A DNA stretch of 64,000 bases from UBA8514 sp034933685 (lineage in GTDB: Bacteria > Bacillota > Clostridia > Lachnospirales > Anaerotignaceae): assembly GCA_034933685.1 (NCBI GenBank), contig JAYFNB010000045.1:1-64000 (forward strand). Reading direction: 5' to 3'. A model generated the notes under the pieces. The model ran no database searches, was not told the origin of the DNA, and saw only the letters and a list, made by a program, of their open reading frames with translations. The stretch's first letter is position 1, and every line of letters begins with the position of its first letter. Shown piece by piece: positions 1 through 8,078 of this stretch. The position numbers and the translations under genes were made by a program.

Positions 1-19
1 TGACTAAGCCTAATAAATT

Positions 20-136
20 TCTGGTGATGATGCGTTCATGGGAGACACCCGTTCCCATGCCGAACACGATGGTTAAGACATGAACGGCCGATGATACTTG
101 GTGGGAGACTGCCTGGGAAAGTAGGTGGTTGCCAGA
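20..136 (+). rRNA. rrf: 5S ribosomal RNA
   Basis: About 117 nt with the conserved 5S core (CCGTTCCCATGCCGAACACG, ending near 68) and pairing 5' (TCTGG) and 3' (CCAGA) ends that set the boundaries. It is followed directly by tRNA genes, as at the end of a Clostridia rRNA operon; 16S and 23S would lie upstream of the window. Confidence 0.93.
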
Positions 137-146
137 TTCAACCTTC

Positions 147-221
<75 letters not shown>

Positions 222-249
222 GTTTTAATAATGATTTGAACCAGCATAT

Positions 250-327
250 GGTGGGTATAGCGCAGTTGGTTAGCGCGCCAGATTGTGGCTCTGGAGGCCA
301 TGGGTTCGAATCCCATTATCCACCCCA
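250..327 (+). tRNA. tRNA-His (anticodon GTG), CCA encoded
   Basis: Acceptor GTGGGTA/TATCCAC, with the extra G-1 at 250 facing C324 that marks tRNA-His. The anticodon loop contains GTG. CCA is encoded at 325-327. Confidence 0.95.
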
Positions 328-334
328 TATTTAT

Positions 335-407
335 GGGTCACTAGCTCAGTTGGTAGAGCACTGGACTTTTAATCCAGGTGTCTCGGGTTCGAGCCCCGAG
401 TGACTCA
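335..407 (+). tRNA. tRNA-Lys (anticodon TTT)
   Basis: Acceptor GGGTCAC/GTGACTC, anticodon stem CTGGA/TCCAG with loop CTTTTAA (TTT), normal D and T arms. CCA is not encoded. Confidence 0.95.
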
Positions 408-423
408 TTTTTTAATTAAATAC

Positions 424-510
424 GCAGTCGTGGCGGAATTGGCATACGCGCTAGACTAAGGATCTAGTCCGGGTTTCTGGGTAGGGGTTCAAGTCCCCTC
501 GACTGCACCA
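424..510 (+). tRNA. tRNA-Leu (anticodon AAG), CCA encoded
   Basis: Class II tRNA with a long variable arm. Acceptor GCAGTCG/CGACTGC, anticodon loop CTAAGGA (AAG). CCA is encoded at 508-510. The mature part (424-507) is repeated without change at 2025-2108, where CCA is missing. Confidence 0.95.
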
Positions 511-517
511 CTTTTAT

Positions 518-589
518 GCGCGAATGGCTCAGTGGTAGAGCATCGCCTTGCCAAGGCGAGGGCCGCGAGTTCGAATCTCGTTTCGCGCT
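518..589 (+). tRNA. tRNA-Gly (anticodon GCC)
   Basis: Acceptor GCGCGAA/TTCGCGC, anticodon stem TCGCC/GGCGA with loop TTGCCAA (GCC), T-loop GTTCGAATC. CCA is not encoded. This intact copy is the parent-like form of the decayed tRNA-Gly at 2134-2204. Confidence 0.95.
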
Positions 590-618
590 TTTTTTTGTTT
601 ATGTAGCTGTTCATTTAA

Positions 619-690
619 TGGGCTATCGCCAAGCGGTAAGGCACAGGACTTTGACTCCTGCATTCGCTGGTTCGAATCCAGCTAGCCCAG
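619..690 (+). tRNA. tRNA-Gln (anticodon TTG)
   Basis: Acceptor TGGGCTA/TAGCCCA, anticodon loop CTTTGAC (TTG), discriminator G690. CCA is not encoded. This gene is absent from the second tRNA block. Confidence 0.95.
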
Positions 691-715
691 CTTTTAGCTC
701 ATTAGATATATTTGA

Positions 716-787
716 TGGGGTATCGCCAAGCGGTAAGGCAATGGATTCTGATTCCATCATCCGCAGGTTCAAATCCTGCTACCCTAG
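716..787 (+). tRNA. tRNA-Gln (anticodon CTG), copy 1
   Basis: Acceptor TGGGGTA/TACCCTA (one G-U pair), anticodon loop TTCTGAT (CTG), discriminator G787. CCA is not encoded. An identical copy lies at 2213-2284. Confidence 0.94.
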
Positions 788-793
788 TTAGCG

Positions 794-833
794 AAGCTGT
801 GTATTGACTTAATATCAATACACAGCTTTTTTA
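794..833 (+). terminator. Rho-independent terminator of the rRNA/tRNA operon
   Basis: Perfect 14-bp stem (AAGCTGTGTATTGA and its complement, 794-807 and 815-828), 7-nt loop, then a T-run. It ends the rRNA-tRNA transcript before the transporter gene. Confidence 0.92.
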
Positions 834-1014
834 TATAGAATTTATCCCAAGCAACGTTAGATTTTAATTATAAATGGATTGTTAGGAGATAAAACTATAT
901 AATATTTATAGATATTTAGTATGATAAAAAAGTCGTTAAGGAGATAATCTTTAGTGACTTTTTGTAATAATTATGGTAAATTTTATTGTAAGAAATAATT
1001 TGTGGAGGCGCGCA

Positions 1015-1923
1015 ATGAATATAAAAGATAGTTATCATCCATATGCTATAGTTACTATAATATTTTGGTCCTTAGCTTATGTTTTTTCACGTTTGGCAAT
1101 GCAGCATTTTTCACCTTATCCACTTGGCTTTTTAAGATACGCAGTTGCTTCAATATTTCTAATATTCATTGTTTTTTTTATGCGTATTACGCCACCCTTA
1201 GCTAAAGACATCCCATTGTTTATTGCGTCTGGTGCGTCGGGATTTTTTTTGTATATGTTGACATTTAACAAGGGTACAGCCATGGTTCCATCTGCCACGA
1301 GCAGTGTAATAATTGCTACAGCACCAGTTATTACGGCATTATTGGCAAGAGTAATTTACAAGGAAAAGCTAGCTGTATATCAGTGGATTGCAACAGCCAT
1401 AGAATTTCTTGGAATTATTGTGCTTACAATTTGGGGTGGCGCTTTTACAATAAATGAAGGAATAATATGGCTGTTGCTTGCATCACTATCACTTAGCTGT
1501 TATAACATTATGCAAAGAAAAATTACAAAGCTATATAAACCGCTTACAGTAACAGCATACAGTATTTTTGCTGGGACAGTAATGCTTTGTATCTTTGCAC
1601 CTAAGGCGTATGAAGAAGCACAGACGGCATTGCCAATTCAATTTGTATATATACTTATACTTGGTGTATTGGCAAGTGCATTGGCTTATATTGCATGGGC
1701 AAAGGCTTTCTCCAAAGCAAAGAATACATCGTCAGTAAGCAATTATATGTTTGTTACACCATTTATTACGGCACTTTTTGGTTTCATTTTTGCAGGGGAA
1801 GTACCCGATTTATCTACAATAGTTGGAGGAACAATTATTATGTGCGGTGTTTTACTATTTTTTAAAAATAGTTTTATAAGGCCAAAGAATGCTGGTGAAT
1901 TGAAAACAAACATTAAAGCCTAA
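1015..1923 (+). CDS. EamA/DMT-superfamily transporter
   Basis: A 302-aa inner-membrane protein of about ten hydrophobic segments arranged as two EamA repeats (about residues 9-138 and 147-285). This is the usual layout of drug/metabolite transporters that move amino acids, nucleosides or similar small solutes; the substrate cannot be told from sequence. ATG 1015 is chosen because TGGAGG lies just upstream; an upstream in-frame ATG at 973 lacks such a site. The gene stands alone between two copies of a tRNA block, so it may have been inserted, or bracketed, by that duplication. No terminator hairpin follows it; the second tRNA block starts about 100 bp downstream and could be read through. Confidence 0.85.
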   Translation: MNIKDSYHPYAIVTIIFWSLAYVFSRLAMQHFSPYPLGFLRYAVASIFLIFIVFFMRITPPLAKDIPLFIASGASGFFLYMLTFNKGTAMVPSATSSVIIATAPVITALLARVIYKEKLAVYQWIATAIEFLGIIVLTIWGGAFTINEGIIWLLLASLSLSCYNIMQRKITKLYKPLTVTAYSIFAGTVMLCIFAPKAYEEAQTALPIQFVYILILGVLASALAYIAWAKAFSKAKNTSSVSNYMFVTPFITALFGFIFAGEVPDLSTIVGGTIIMCGVLLFFKNSFIRPKNAGELKTNIKA

Positions 1924-2024
1924 TTAGGATATTTTGCTGTAGCTAGATATAGGAATGAAATTAATGCAAATTTGTATTGACTAAAGTAAAGAATTTTGTT
2001 ATCATATTATCGCTGAATGTTTGA

Positions 2025-2108
2025 GCAGTCGTGGCGGAATTGGCATACGCGCTAGACTAAGGATCTAGTCCGGGTTTCTGGGTAGGGGTTCAAGTCCCCT
2101 CGACTGCA
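2025..2108 (+). tRNA. tRNA-Leu (anticodon AAG), second copy, no CCA
   Basis: Identical to the mature region of the tRNA-Leu at 424-507, but the 3' flank reads TAA, not CCA. Its maturation would need RNase Z plus CCA addition, whereas the first copy encodes CCA. Confidence 0.94.
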
Positions 2109-2133
2109 TAAATTTTTGTTTTATTCCACTGTA

Positions 2134-2204
2134 TGTACCATGGCTCAGTGGTTGAGCATCGCCTTGCCAAGACGAGGGTCGAAGGAAGAATCTCGTTTCA
2201 CGCT
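2134..2204 (+). pseudogene. Decayed tRNA-Gly (GCC) copy
   Basis: Aligned to the intact tRNA-Gly at 518-589, the D arm and anticodon loop (TTGCCAA) are kept. The 5' acceptor strand (TGTACCA) no longer pairs with the 3' strand (TTCACGC), the anticodon stem has one C-A mismatch, and the T arm has lost GTTCGAATC and one base. It sits in the same Leu-Gly-Gln order as the first block. A cloverleaf cannot form, so it is read as a tRNA pseudogene. Confidence 0.85.
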
Positions 2205-2212
2205 TATTATAA

Positions 2213-2284
2213 TGGGGTATCGCCAAGCGGTAAGGCAATGGATTCTGATTCCATCATCCGCAGGTTCAAATCCTGCTACCCTAG
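2213..2284 (+). tRNA. tRNA-Gln (anticodon CTG), copy 2
   Basis: All 72 nt match the tRNA-Gln at 716-787, including the CTG anticodon loop and the G discriminator. CCA is not encoded. Confidence 0.94.
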
Positions 2285-2288
2285 TTTT

Positions 2289-2323
2289 AAAAGGTCTGAC
2301 TATGAATGGGTCAGACCTTTTTG
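2289..2323 (+). terminator. Terminator of the second tRNA block
   Basis: Stem AAAGGTCTGAC pairing with GTCAGACCTTT around a 9-nt loop, followed by T residues. It is a different hairpin from the one ending the first block, so the duplication did not include it. Confidence 0.9.
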
Positions 2324-2348
2324 CTTTAATTTTTTTGTAGAATATGAT
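2321..2348 (+). promoter_or_regulatory. Possible promoter for rnz
   Basis: TTGCTT at 2321-2326 and TATGAT at 2343-2348 with a 16-bp spacer, 40 bp before the start codon. The -35 is a weak match and overlaps the preceding terminator. Confidence 0.35.
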
Positions 2349-2387
2349 AGAATAAGAGATGGATTTTTATTATAAAGGATTGATTGT

Positions 2388-3299
2388 ATGTTGGATGTTT
2401 CTTTACTTGGTACAGGCGGAATGATGCCTATGCCTAAAAGATTTCTTTCTTCTATGATAATGCGCCTTAACGGACGCCTTATTGTGGTGGATTGCGGCGA
2501 GGGTACACAGGTGTCCCTTAAAAACCTTGGATGGGGTTTTAAGGCAATTGATGCCATAATGTTTACCCATTTTCATGCTGACCATATTTCGGGTTTGCCA
2601 GGTATGCTTTTGGCAATTGGTAACGCTGGGCGAACAGAACCGCTAAAACTTGTGGGACCAAAGGGTCTTGCTTATGTGGTTGACGGTCTAAGAAGAATTG
2701 CCCAGGACATCCCTTTCGAAATTGAGTATATTGAAGTAGATGATAAAAATCAGCAAGAGATTGAAATAAATGGGTATACGGCAAGTACGCTTTTTGTTGA
2801 GCATTCTGTGAAGTGCATTGCATATAGGTTTGAAGTAAGGCGCAAGGGTCGTTTTGACGCAAAAAAGGCGCAAGACCTTGGGTTGCCAAAAAAAGAATGG
2901 TCGGTTTTGCAGAAGGGGATTCCAGTTGAAATGGATGGAGTTACTTACACTGCGGACATGGTATTAGGTGACTTTAGGCCGGGAATAACCATTTGTTTTT
3001 GCACCGACAGCAGACCTGTAGAAGATTTAGTTGATTTCATTAAAGAATGTGACCTTTTTATTTGTGAAGGAATGTATGGTGAAAACGAAAAGCTTAATAA
3101 AGCCATTGAGAACAAGCATATGTTGTTTTCAGAAGCGGCAAGGCTTGCTAAAGATGGAAATGTGAAGAAAATGTGGCTTACTCATTACAGCCCAGCGCTT
3201 TCTGAACCAGAGGAATTTTTGGATAATGCGAAAAGTATATTTCAAGATACTGTTTTAGGATTTGACGGAATTACAGAAACAATTATGTTTGAAAAATAG
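2388..3299 (+). CDS. rnz: Ribonuclease Z (tRNA 3'-endonuclease)
   Basis: A 303-aa metallo-beta-lactamase-fold nuclease that cuts tRNA precursors lacking an encoded CCA just after the discriminator base. The zinc motif THFHADHISG (H61, H63, D65, H66) is intact. Later metal ligands are seen in the VEHS, CTDS and LTHYSP segments. Length is typical of the short bacterial form. ATG 2388 follows AAAGGA at a good distance. It lies directly after tRNA genes, most of which do not encode CCA and so would be its substrates. Confident family call. Confidence 0.95.
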   Translation: MLDVSLLGTGGMMPMPKRFLSSMIMRLNGRLIVVDCGEGTQVSLKNLGWGFKAIDAIMFTHFHADHISGLPGMLLAIGNAGRTEPLKLVGPKGLAYVVDGLRRIAQDIPFEIEYIEVDDKNQQEIEINGYTASTLFVEHSVKCIAYRFEVRRKGRFDAKKAQDLGLPKKEWSVLQKGIPVEMDGVTYTADMVLGDFRPGITICFCTDSRPVEDLVDFIKECDLFICEGMYGENEKLNKAIENKHMLFSEAARLAKDGNVKKMWLTHYSPALSEPEEFLDNAKSIFQDTVLGFDGITETIMFEK

Positions 3300-3374
3300 A
3301 GTATGTCAACTTTAAAATCTACAGACTTTTTAACATTGGATTCGTATTAATTTTTATACAAATGAGATGGGGAT

Positions 3375-3935
3375 ATGATGGACAAAACGGATTACGAGCT
3401 TGTTCAGGACTGTGTACAGGGAAACTCAGGTGCGTTTGAGCAACTTTTAGAACGGTATAAAAACCTTGTGTACTCGGTTATACTACGAATGGTTAATGAC
3501 TCGGAAGATGCAAATGACCTTGCACAAGAGGTTTTTATTAAAACCTATAAAAATTTGAATAGATACAGCCCTGAATTCAAGTTTTCAACTTGGATTATTA
3601 AAATTGCCACTAACACGGTTATAGATTTTAGGAGGAAGAAAAAACCAGATTCTATTGATATTGACGAAATGGTTTATGAGCCTGCTGATAAAGACACACC
3701 CGAATCAAGCTATGTAGAGAATGAGGGAAAGAGGGCTCTTTCCGAGGCTATAGAAAAATTACCGGATATGTATAAGGTACCTATTGTCCTTTATCATATA
3801 GAGGACATGAGTTATCAGGAAATATCAGATATTTTGGGTGTTTCCCTTTCTAAGGTTAAAAATAGAATTTTTAGAGGTAGAAAAATTTTAAAGGATATAA
3901 TTGTGAGTGAGAGGGTGAGTTTACGTGAAGTGTGA
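3375..3935 (+). CDS. ECF-type RNA polymerase sigma factor (RpoE/SigW-like)
   Basis: A 186-aa sigma-70-family factor of the extracytoplasmic-function class. Region 2 is at about residues 17-85, with the core-binding segment NDLAQEVFIKTYKN and STWIIKIATN. Region 4 is at about 125-178, with a helix-turn-helix in MSYQEISDILGVSLSKVKNR. There are two adjacent in-frame ATGs (3375, 3378). Its end overlaps the anti-sigma gene by 11 nt, the usual sign of a co-translated sigma/anti-sigma pair. The stimulus it answers cannot be told; possible autoregulation is inferred from the family only. Confidence 0.92.
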   Translation: MMDKTDYELVQDCVQGNSGAFEQLLERYKNLVYSVILRMVNDSEDANDLAQEVFIKTYKNLNRYSPEFKFSTWIIKIATNTVIDFRRKKKPDSIDIDEMVYEPADKDTPESSYVENEGKRALSEAIEKLPDMYKVPIVLYHIEDMSYQEISDILGVSLSKVKNRIFRGRKILKDIIVSERVSLREV

Positions 3936-4479
3936 AGATGCGGATTTACTTATGATGAAATATATGGATGGTGAAATTACATCACAAGAAGCACAACGAC
4001 TTAACCAACACATACTTGCTTGCAAGAAATGCAAAGAGACTTTTTTCATTTACGATGGAATGATGAGTGAAATGATTGATATGCCACAAATTACTGCGCC
4101 AAAAGGGTTTGAGTGTGCAGTTATGTTAAAAATTGCAGAACTTCCACAAGCGCAATCTGTTTATAGTGTACGTGATAGGGTTAAGATTTTGGTTGCAGGC
4201 ACTTTTGCTATGCTTTTAAGCATTGCCGCACTGCTTATAGGTTATAGGGATACTATAATTTCAAGCCTCGCAAGCAGTGAGCATTTTGGGGCGTACATGC
4301 AAAACCTAATTCCTGTTGTAGAAAGAGTTGAAATGCAGAAGGAAAATGTAATAAGCGTATTTAATTCAGCGATAATAAGTGTCGAACATACGCTTTCAGC
4401 AAGTGCGGGATTTATTGTTATTGGTATTGTAGTGCTTTGCGTAGTTCAGGTAGCTTTGGTTATGCGAAGAAACAGATAG
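3925..4479 (+). CDS. Anti-sigma factor with zinc-finger (zf-HC2/ZAS) domain
   Basis: A 184-aa protein starting with an anti-sigma zinc domain: H29-x3-C33-x2-C36, the HX3CX2C signature that clamps ECF sigma factors. Two hydrophobic segments follow (about 87-107 and 158-180), so the sigma-binding domain would be held at the inner face of the membrane. The start is GTG 3925 inside the end of the sigma gene, with GAGGGTGA just upstream. It is the likely partner of the sigma factor before it. Confidence 0.88.
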   Translation: MKCEDADLLMMKYMDGEITSQEAQRLNQHILACKKCKETFFIYDGMMSEMIDMPQITAPKGFECAVMLKIAELPQAQSVYSVRDRVKILVAGTFAMLLSIAALLIGYRDTIISSLASSEHFGAYMQNLIPVVERVEMQKENVISVFNSAIISVEHTLSASAGFIVIGIVVLCVVQVALVMRRNR

Positions 4480-4490
4480 GAATTTTCAAT

Positions 4491-5231
4491 ATGGAAAATA
4501 AAAAAAGGTTATTGCATATTGCAGGTTGTTTGGCGGTGTGCGGATTTATTTTAAGTTTAAGACATGCGGTTGTTTTTCCCAAAGAGATAGTTACGGTTTC
4601 AAGTGCTATTTTTGAGGATATTACAAGTGTTATTGTTGCGTTCAGACTTATGGATGTTGTACATGCAGTAGAGCATATTCCATGGCCTGTTTTCACTTTT
4701 TCTTTTTGCGTTGTTTCATTTGCAATAGGATACTTAGTACTAAAAGCCAAACCAAAAGCTATGAAAACAGGTAGTGCTATTTTTTCGGCAGAGCTGGCTA
4801 AAGTAATTAAGAGAGGCTTGTTTATTTATGTCATGCGAGCAATTCTTATTTTCGTTTTTATATACTCGGTTGTGGGTATACCGGTGGCCGTTGCAATAAT
4901 AGTTCTAACAAAAATTGTGGACATTGTTGGAATGGTTCCTGTTGCCGTGAACATTGGTGCAAGCATACAGGAGGTAATAAATGGGAACGATAGGCGTATG
5001 GAAAATAATTATATAATTGGTGCAATTGCTATGCTGATATCAGCAAACGTATATGCTGTGGGTTGTGCGCTAATTTTATTTATATTTCCTGTTTTAAGTT
5101 TTGGAACCATAAGCTGTATGATTGAAAAAAAGGTGTTTTGCATGCCTATAGATACGTCTGAATTTGAAAACAAAAAAGATAAGTTTGACAAGAATAAAAT
5201 AAGGGATATAATAACTAAAGGATTAGATTGA
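4491..5231 (+). CDS. Unrecognised multi-spanning membrane protein in the sigma operon
   Basis: A 246-aa protein with about five to six hydrophobic stretches (near residues 8-25, 60-85, 110-155 and 180-215) and a charged C-terminal tail. I do not recognise a family. ATG 4491 is chosen because ATAGGAA precedes it; an upstream in-frame ATG lies inside the anti-sigma gene. It starts 11 bp after the anti-sigma gene and ends 25 bp before tsaD, so it is probably co-transcribed. It may help sense the envelope signal or be a target of it; that is inference from position alone. Confidence 0.7.
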   Translation: MENKKRLLHIAGCLAVCGFILSLRHAVVFPKEIVTVSSAIFEDITSVIVAFRLMDVVHAVEHIPWPVFTFSFCVVSFAIGYLVLKAKPKAMKTGSAIFSAELAKVIKRGLFIYVMRAILIFVFIYSVVGIPVAVAIIVLTKIVDIVGMVPVAVNIGASIQEVINGNDRRMENNYIIGAIAMLISANVYAVGCALILFIFPVLSFGTISCMIEKKVFCMPIDTSEFENKKDKFDKNKIRDIITKGLD

Positions 5232-5256
5232 GTTTTTGAGGCTTTAGGAGGCAATT

Positions 5257-6285
5257 ATGTCTGAAGAAAAAGATATATATATACTCGGTATAGAAAGCAG
5301 CTGTGACGAAACAGCTGCCGCAGTAGTTAAAAACGGAAGATATGTGCTTAGCAATGTTATTTCATCGCAAATAGACTTACACAAACTCTATGGCGGAGTT
5401 GTGCCTGAAATAGCTTCCAGAAAGCATATAGAGAACATAGATTGGGTTATAGACAAAGCCCTTGAAGATGCAGGAAAAACTTTTGATGATATTGATGCTA
5501 TTGGTGTTACATATGGACCTGGACTTGTTGGTGCATTGTTAGTTGGTCTTGCCGAGGCAAAGGCACTTGCATATGCAGTAAATAAGCCACTTTTAGGCGT
5601 TCACCATATCGAAGGGCATATTTGTGCCAATTATATTGAAAATGTAGAGTTTAAACCTCCTTATGTTGCTTTGGTGGTGTCAGGAGGGCATTCACACCTG
5701 TTGTACGTAAAGGATTATGGAGAGTATGAAATATTAGGGCGAACTAGAGATGATGCCGCAGGTGAAGCATATGACAAGGTTGCAAGGGCAATTGGCATGG
5801 GTTACCCAGGTGGACCTAAGATAGATGCGGCGGCAAAAAGCGGAAATGCCGAGGCAATTGTATTCCCAAGAGTGTATCTTGAAGAGGACAGCTATGATTT
5901 CAGCTTTAGCGGACTTAAAAGTGCAGTGCTGAATTATATTAATAAGCAAAAGATGATGAATCAAGAGATAGACGTAAATGATGTTGCGGCAAGCTTTCAG
6001 CGTGCTGTGGTAGAGGTTCTTGTTAACAAAACTATTCGTGCCGCAAAAAACATGGGTGTTACACAGGTTGCGTTAGCAGGCGGTGTTGCATCAAATACTG
6101 CACTGCGTAAACATATGAAAGAAATGTGTGACAAAAATGGTCTATCGTTAAATATTCCTGCACCTATACTTTGCACAGATAATGCGGCAATGATAGGCTC
6201 TGCGGCATATTATGAGTATATTAAAGGAATAAGAGATGGGTTGGACTTAAATGCAAATCCTAACCTTAAGCTTGGTAAAAGGTAA
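5257..6285 (+). CDS. tsaD: tRNA N6-adenosine threonylcarbamoyltransferase
   Basis: A 342-aa Kae1/Qri7/TsaD-family protein. With TsaB and TsaE it transfers the threonylcarbamoyl group from TC-AMP to A37 of tRNAs reading ANN codons. It shows GIESSCDETAAAVV at the N-terminus, the metal-binding HHIEGH motif, the SGGHSHLLYV segment, MGYPGGPKIDAAA and a late GGVASN motif. TAGGAGG precedes the ATG. TsaB, TsaE and TsaC are not in the window. It follows the sigma operon by 25 bp. Confidence 0.95.
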   Translation: MSEEKDIYILGIESSCDETAAAVVKNGRYVLSNVISSQIDLHKLYGGVVPEIASRKHIENIDWVIDKALEDAGKTFDDIDAIGVTYGPGLVGALLVGLAEAKALAYAVNKPLLGVHHIEGHICANYIENVEFKPPYVALVVSGGHSHLLYVKDYGEYEILGRTRDDAAGEAYDKVARAIGMGYPGGPKIDAAAKSGNAEAIVFPRVYLEEDSYDFSFSGLKSAVLNYINKQKMMNQEIDVNDVAASFQRAVVEVLVNKTIRAAKNMGVTQVALAGGVASNTALRKHMKEMCDKNGLSLNIPAPILCTDNAAMIGSAAYYEYIKGIRDGLDLNANPNLKLGKR

Positions 6286-6320
6286 TTATTACAATTTATA
6301 TTTTGCAAATTAAGATAAAT

Positions 6321-6368
6321 AAAAAGGTGATTTTTCAGAAAATAAATTTCTGAAAGTCACCTTTTTTA
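6321..6368 (+). terminator. Terminator between tsaD and the ROK gene
   Basis: Near-perfect long stem (AAAAAGGTGA...TTCAGAAA against TTTCTGAA...TCACCTTTTTT) with T-rich ends on both sides. It could serve the two convergent genes. Confidence 0.85.
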
Positions 6369-6432
6369 ATTTACGAAGAAAATACATTGTCATAAAATAG
6401 ATACTACATACAAGGATATGCATTTTAATTTT

Positions 6433-7578
6433 TTACAAGATCTGCATGTGCTTAAAATAACAAAGTGCAGGGGTAAAATTGTCTATTTTTAGGAACTTTG
6501 TTATATTTGCAACAGCACCGCCATATAAAGCCGCTTCATCTTTTAGCATAGAACGGTAAAGAATTCCTTTATTATTTCCCAAAGATAGCTTTAGCCTTAG
6601 AAATATTTCATTAAAGCAGATAGTAAAAGGGCTGTTTATAACAACTATTTCAGGGTCATACATTGTTATAACATTGGTTATAGCCAAGGAAAGATAATAG
6701 ATGAAATCCTCGGCAACTTGTTTTGCATCATTGTCATTTGCTTTAAAAAGCTGAAAAAAGTCATCAAACTGCATGGGTTGTCCCTTAAGGAATGAAAGTT
6801 TATCCATTAGAGAATTTATTGAGGCATATTTTTCAAGAATTCCATTTGTTTTGTTACCGCTGTCAATAATCATCTGCCCAAGTTGACATGCCTGCCCATT
6901 GCTTCCACAAAACAAATGGTTATCAGCAATAATTCCCATACCAATATTGTTTGAGGCTGTAATAAATGCAAGGCTTTTTGCACGCATAGAATAAACGTTT
7001 TCGCCTAATACTGCAAGGTGTGCATTGTTATGGAAAGTGACAGGTGCGTTGTATTTTTTAGACAGAGTTTCCCCTAGTTTAGTGATTATGTCACTGTTGT
7101 ATGATGGAAAAACAGGTATATTGTTTTTAACGTTTCCTTCAATGGCTACTGCTATGCCAGTAACGCCATATGTGCTTTTTGCTACAGAGAAAATGAAGTT
7201 ATCAATAAGGGCACAGGTTTCGGATTCCAAATTGCTTTTGTTTGTTATTAGAGAGGTATTAAGACCATGGCAGTTTCCGCACATGTCTGTGCACATAAGG
7301 CGAATGCGGTGCTTTTCTATATCAAGTGATATGCAATAGCCGCAGGTTTTGTTTAGCTGAAGCATGGCACTTTTTCGCCCTATGCCATTGCCGACAAAAC
7401 CAGTTTCCAAAACCAAATCCAAATCCATAAGGTTTTGAACAATGGTGGATATTGTGCCCTTTGTAAGGCCAGTTTGTGTTGAGATATCAACCCTGGAAAT
7501 AGGTGCATTTTTAATTATCGTTTCCAGTATCAGTGTGGTGTTTATGTCACGTATCAGCTCTTTGCTTCCTATAACCAT
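6433..7578 (-). CDS. ROK-family transcriptional regulator (NagC/XylR type)
   Basis: A 381-aa protein with an N-terminal winged helix-turn-helix (about residues 20-65: ISRVDISTQTGLTKGTIS) and a ROK sugar-kinase-like domain. The ROK part has the glycine-rich GVTGIAVAIEG segment and the NNAHLAVLGE region. The usual CxCGxxGCxE zinc loop is reduced to CGSNGQACQLG, so zinc binding and kinase activity are doubtful. The likely start is the ATG at 7578, preceded by GAGGTGG; a longer ATG at 7596 has no such site. Such proteins repress sugar-use genes and are relieved by a sugar or sugar phosphate. No sugar operon adjoins it, so its target is unknown. Confidence 0.87.
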   Translation of the reverse strand: MVIGSKELIRDINTTLILETIIKNAPISRVDISTQTGLTKGTISTIVQNLMDLDLVLETGFVGNGIGRKSAMLQLNKTCGYCISLDIEKHRIRLMCTDMCGNCHGLNTSLITNKSNLESETCALIDNFIFSVAKSTYGVTGIAVAIEGNVKNNIPVFPSYNSDIITKLGETLSKKYNAPVTFHNNAHLAVLGENVYSMRAKSLAFITASNNIGMGIIADNHLFCGSNGQACQLGQMIIDSGNKTNGILEKYASINSLMDKLSFLKGQPMQFDDFFQLFKANDNDAKQVAEDFIYYLSLAITNVITMYDPEIVVINSPFTICFNEIFLRLKLSLGNNKGILYRSMLKDEAALYGGAVANITKFLKIDNFTPALCYFKHMQIL

Positions 7579-7600
7579 ATAACCACCTCTTTTCATAACT

Positions 7601-7629
7601 AGTATACATTAGAAAAAAATATTTTTCAA
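7601..7629 (-). promoter_or_regulatory. Promoter of the ROK regulator gene
   Basis: On the minus strand, TTGAAA (7629-7624), a 17-bp spacer and TATACT (7606-7601), about 23 bp before the start codon. Confidence 0.6.
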
Positions 7630-7817
7630 TGGTCAGACTAATGGTTTACGTATCCGTATTCTTTTAAAATTAATGAAAAAAATGAAATATTAACCACTAG
7701 ATTAATGTTAATTAACAATATTAAGGTGAAAAAAATAACAATGCTGGTAGTTAATATACGTTGATTCAATATATGTAGTGTAAATGGTTCTATATTTGGT
7801 AAATGAAGTACTTGTTC

Positions 7818-7846
7818 TTGACAAATCCTTACATTTGACTTATTAT
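7818..7846 (+). promoter_or_regulatory. Promoter of the V-ATPase operon, with a long leader
   Basis: TTGACA at 7818-7823, a 17-bp spacer, and TATTAT at 7841-7846. The predicted start near 7853 leaves a leader of about 225 nt before the first V-ATPase gene. The roughly 500-bp gap 7579-8078 otherwise holds AT-rich sequence, a second isolated TTGACA (7974-7979) without a well-spaced -10, and a 16-codon reading frame at 7879-7929. Confidence 0.6.
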
Positions 7847-8078
7847 AACTTTTATACAGTAAAAATGGGGAATTAGTTATGTTTTTATCACAAACCACAA
7901 AAATAGTAACGGTTTCACGTTTTTTGTAGTCAATTATCATACTTTTTTAATATTCGACAAGGATGATATTTATTTGACAAATTATTTTTTTAACAAAAAA
8001 CCGCTTATAAATGCTGTTAAAATGGTTAAAAACTATATTAGCATATGTAACATCTTAAGAATAAGAGAGGTGATTAAG

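Noticed and set aside
2025..2340. Integrative element using the duplicated tRNA as an attachment site
   Set aside because: No integrase or mobile genes lie between the two tRNA copies; only one transporter gene does.
7947..8011. Second promoter (TTGACA 7974) for the V-ATPase operon
   Set aside because: The nearest TATAAA lies 26 bp from the -35, too far for a standard promoter; the 7818-7846 promoter is better.
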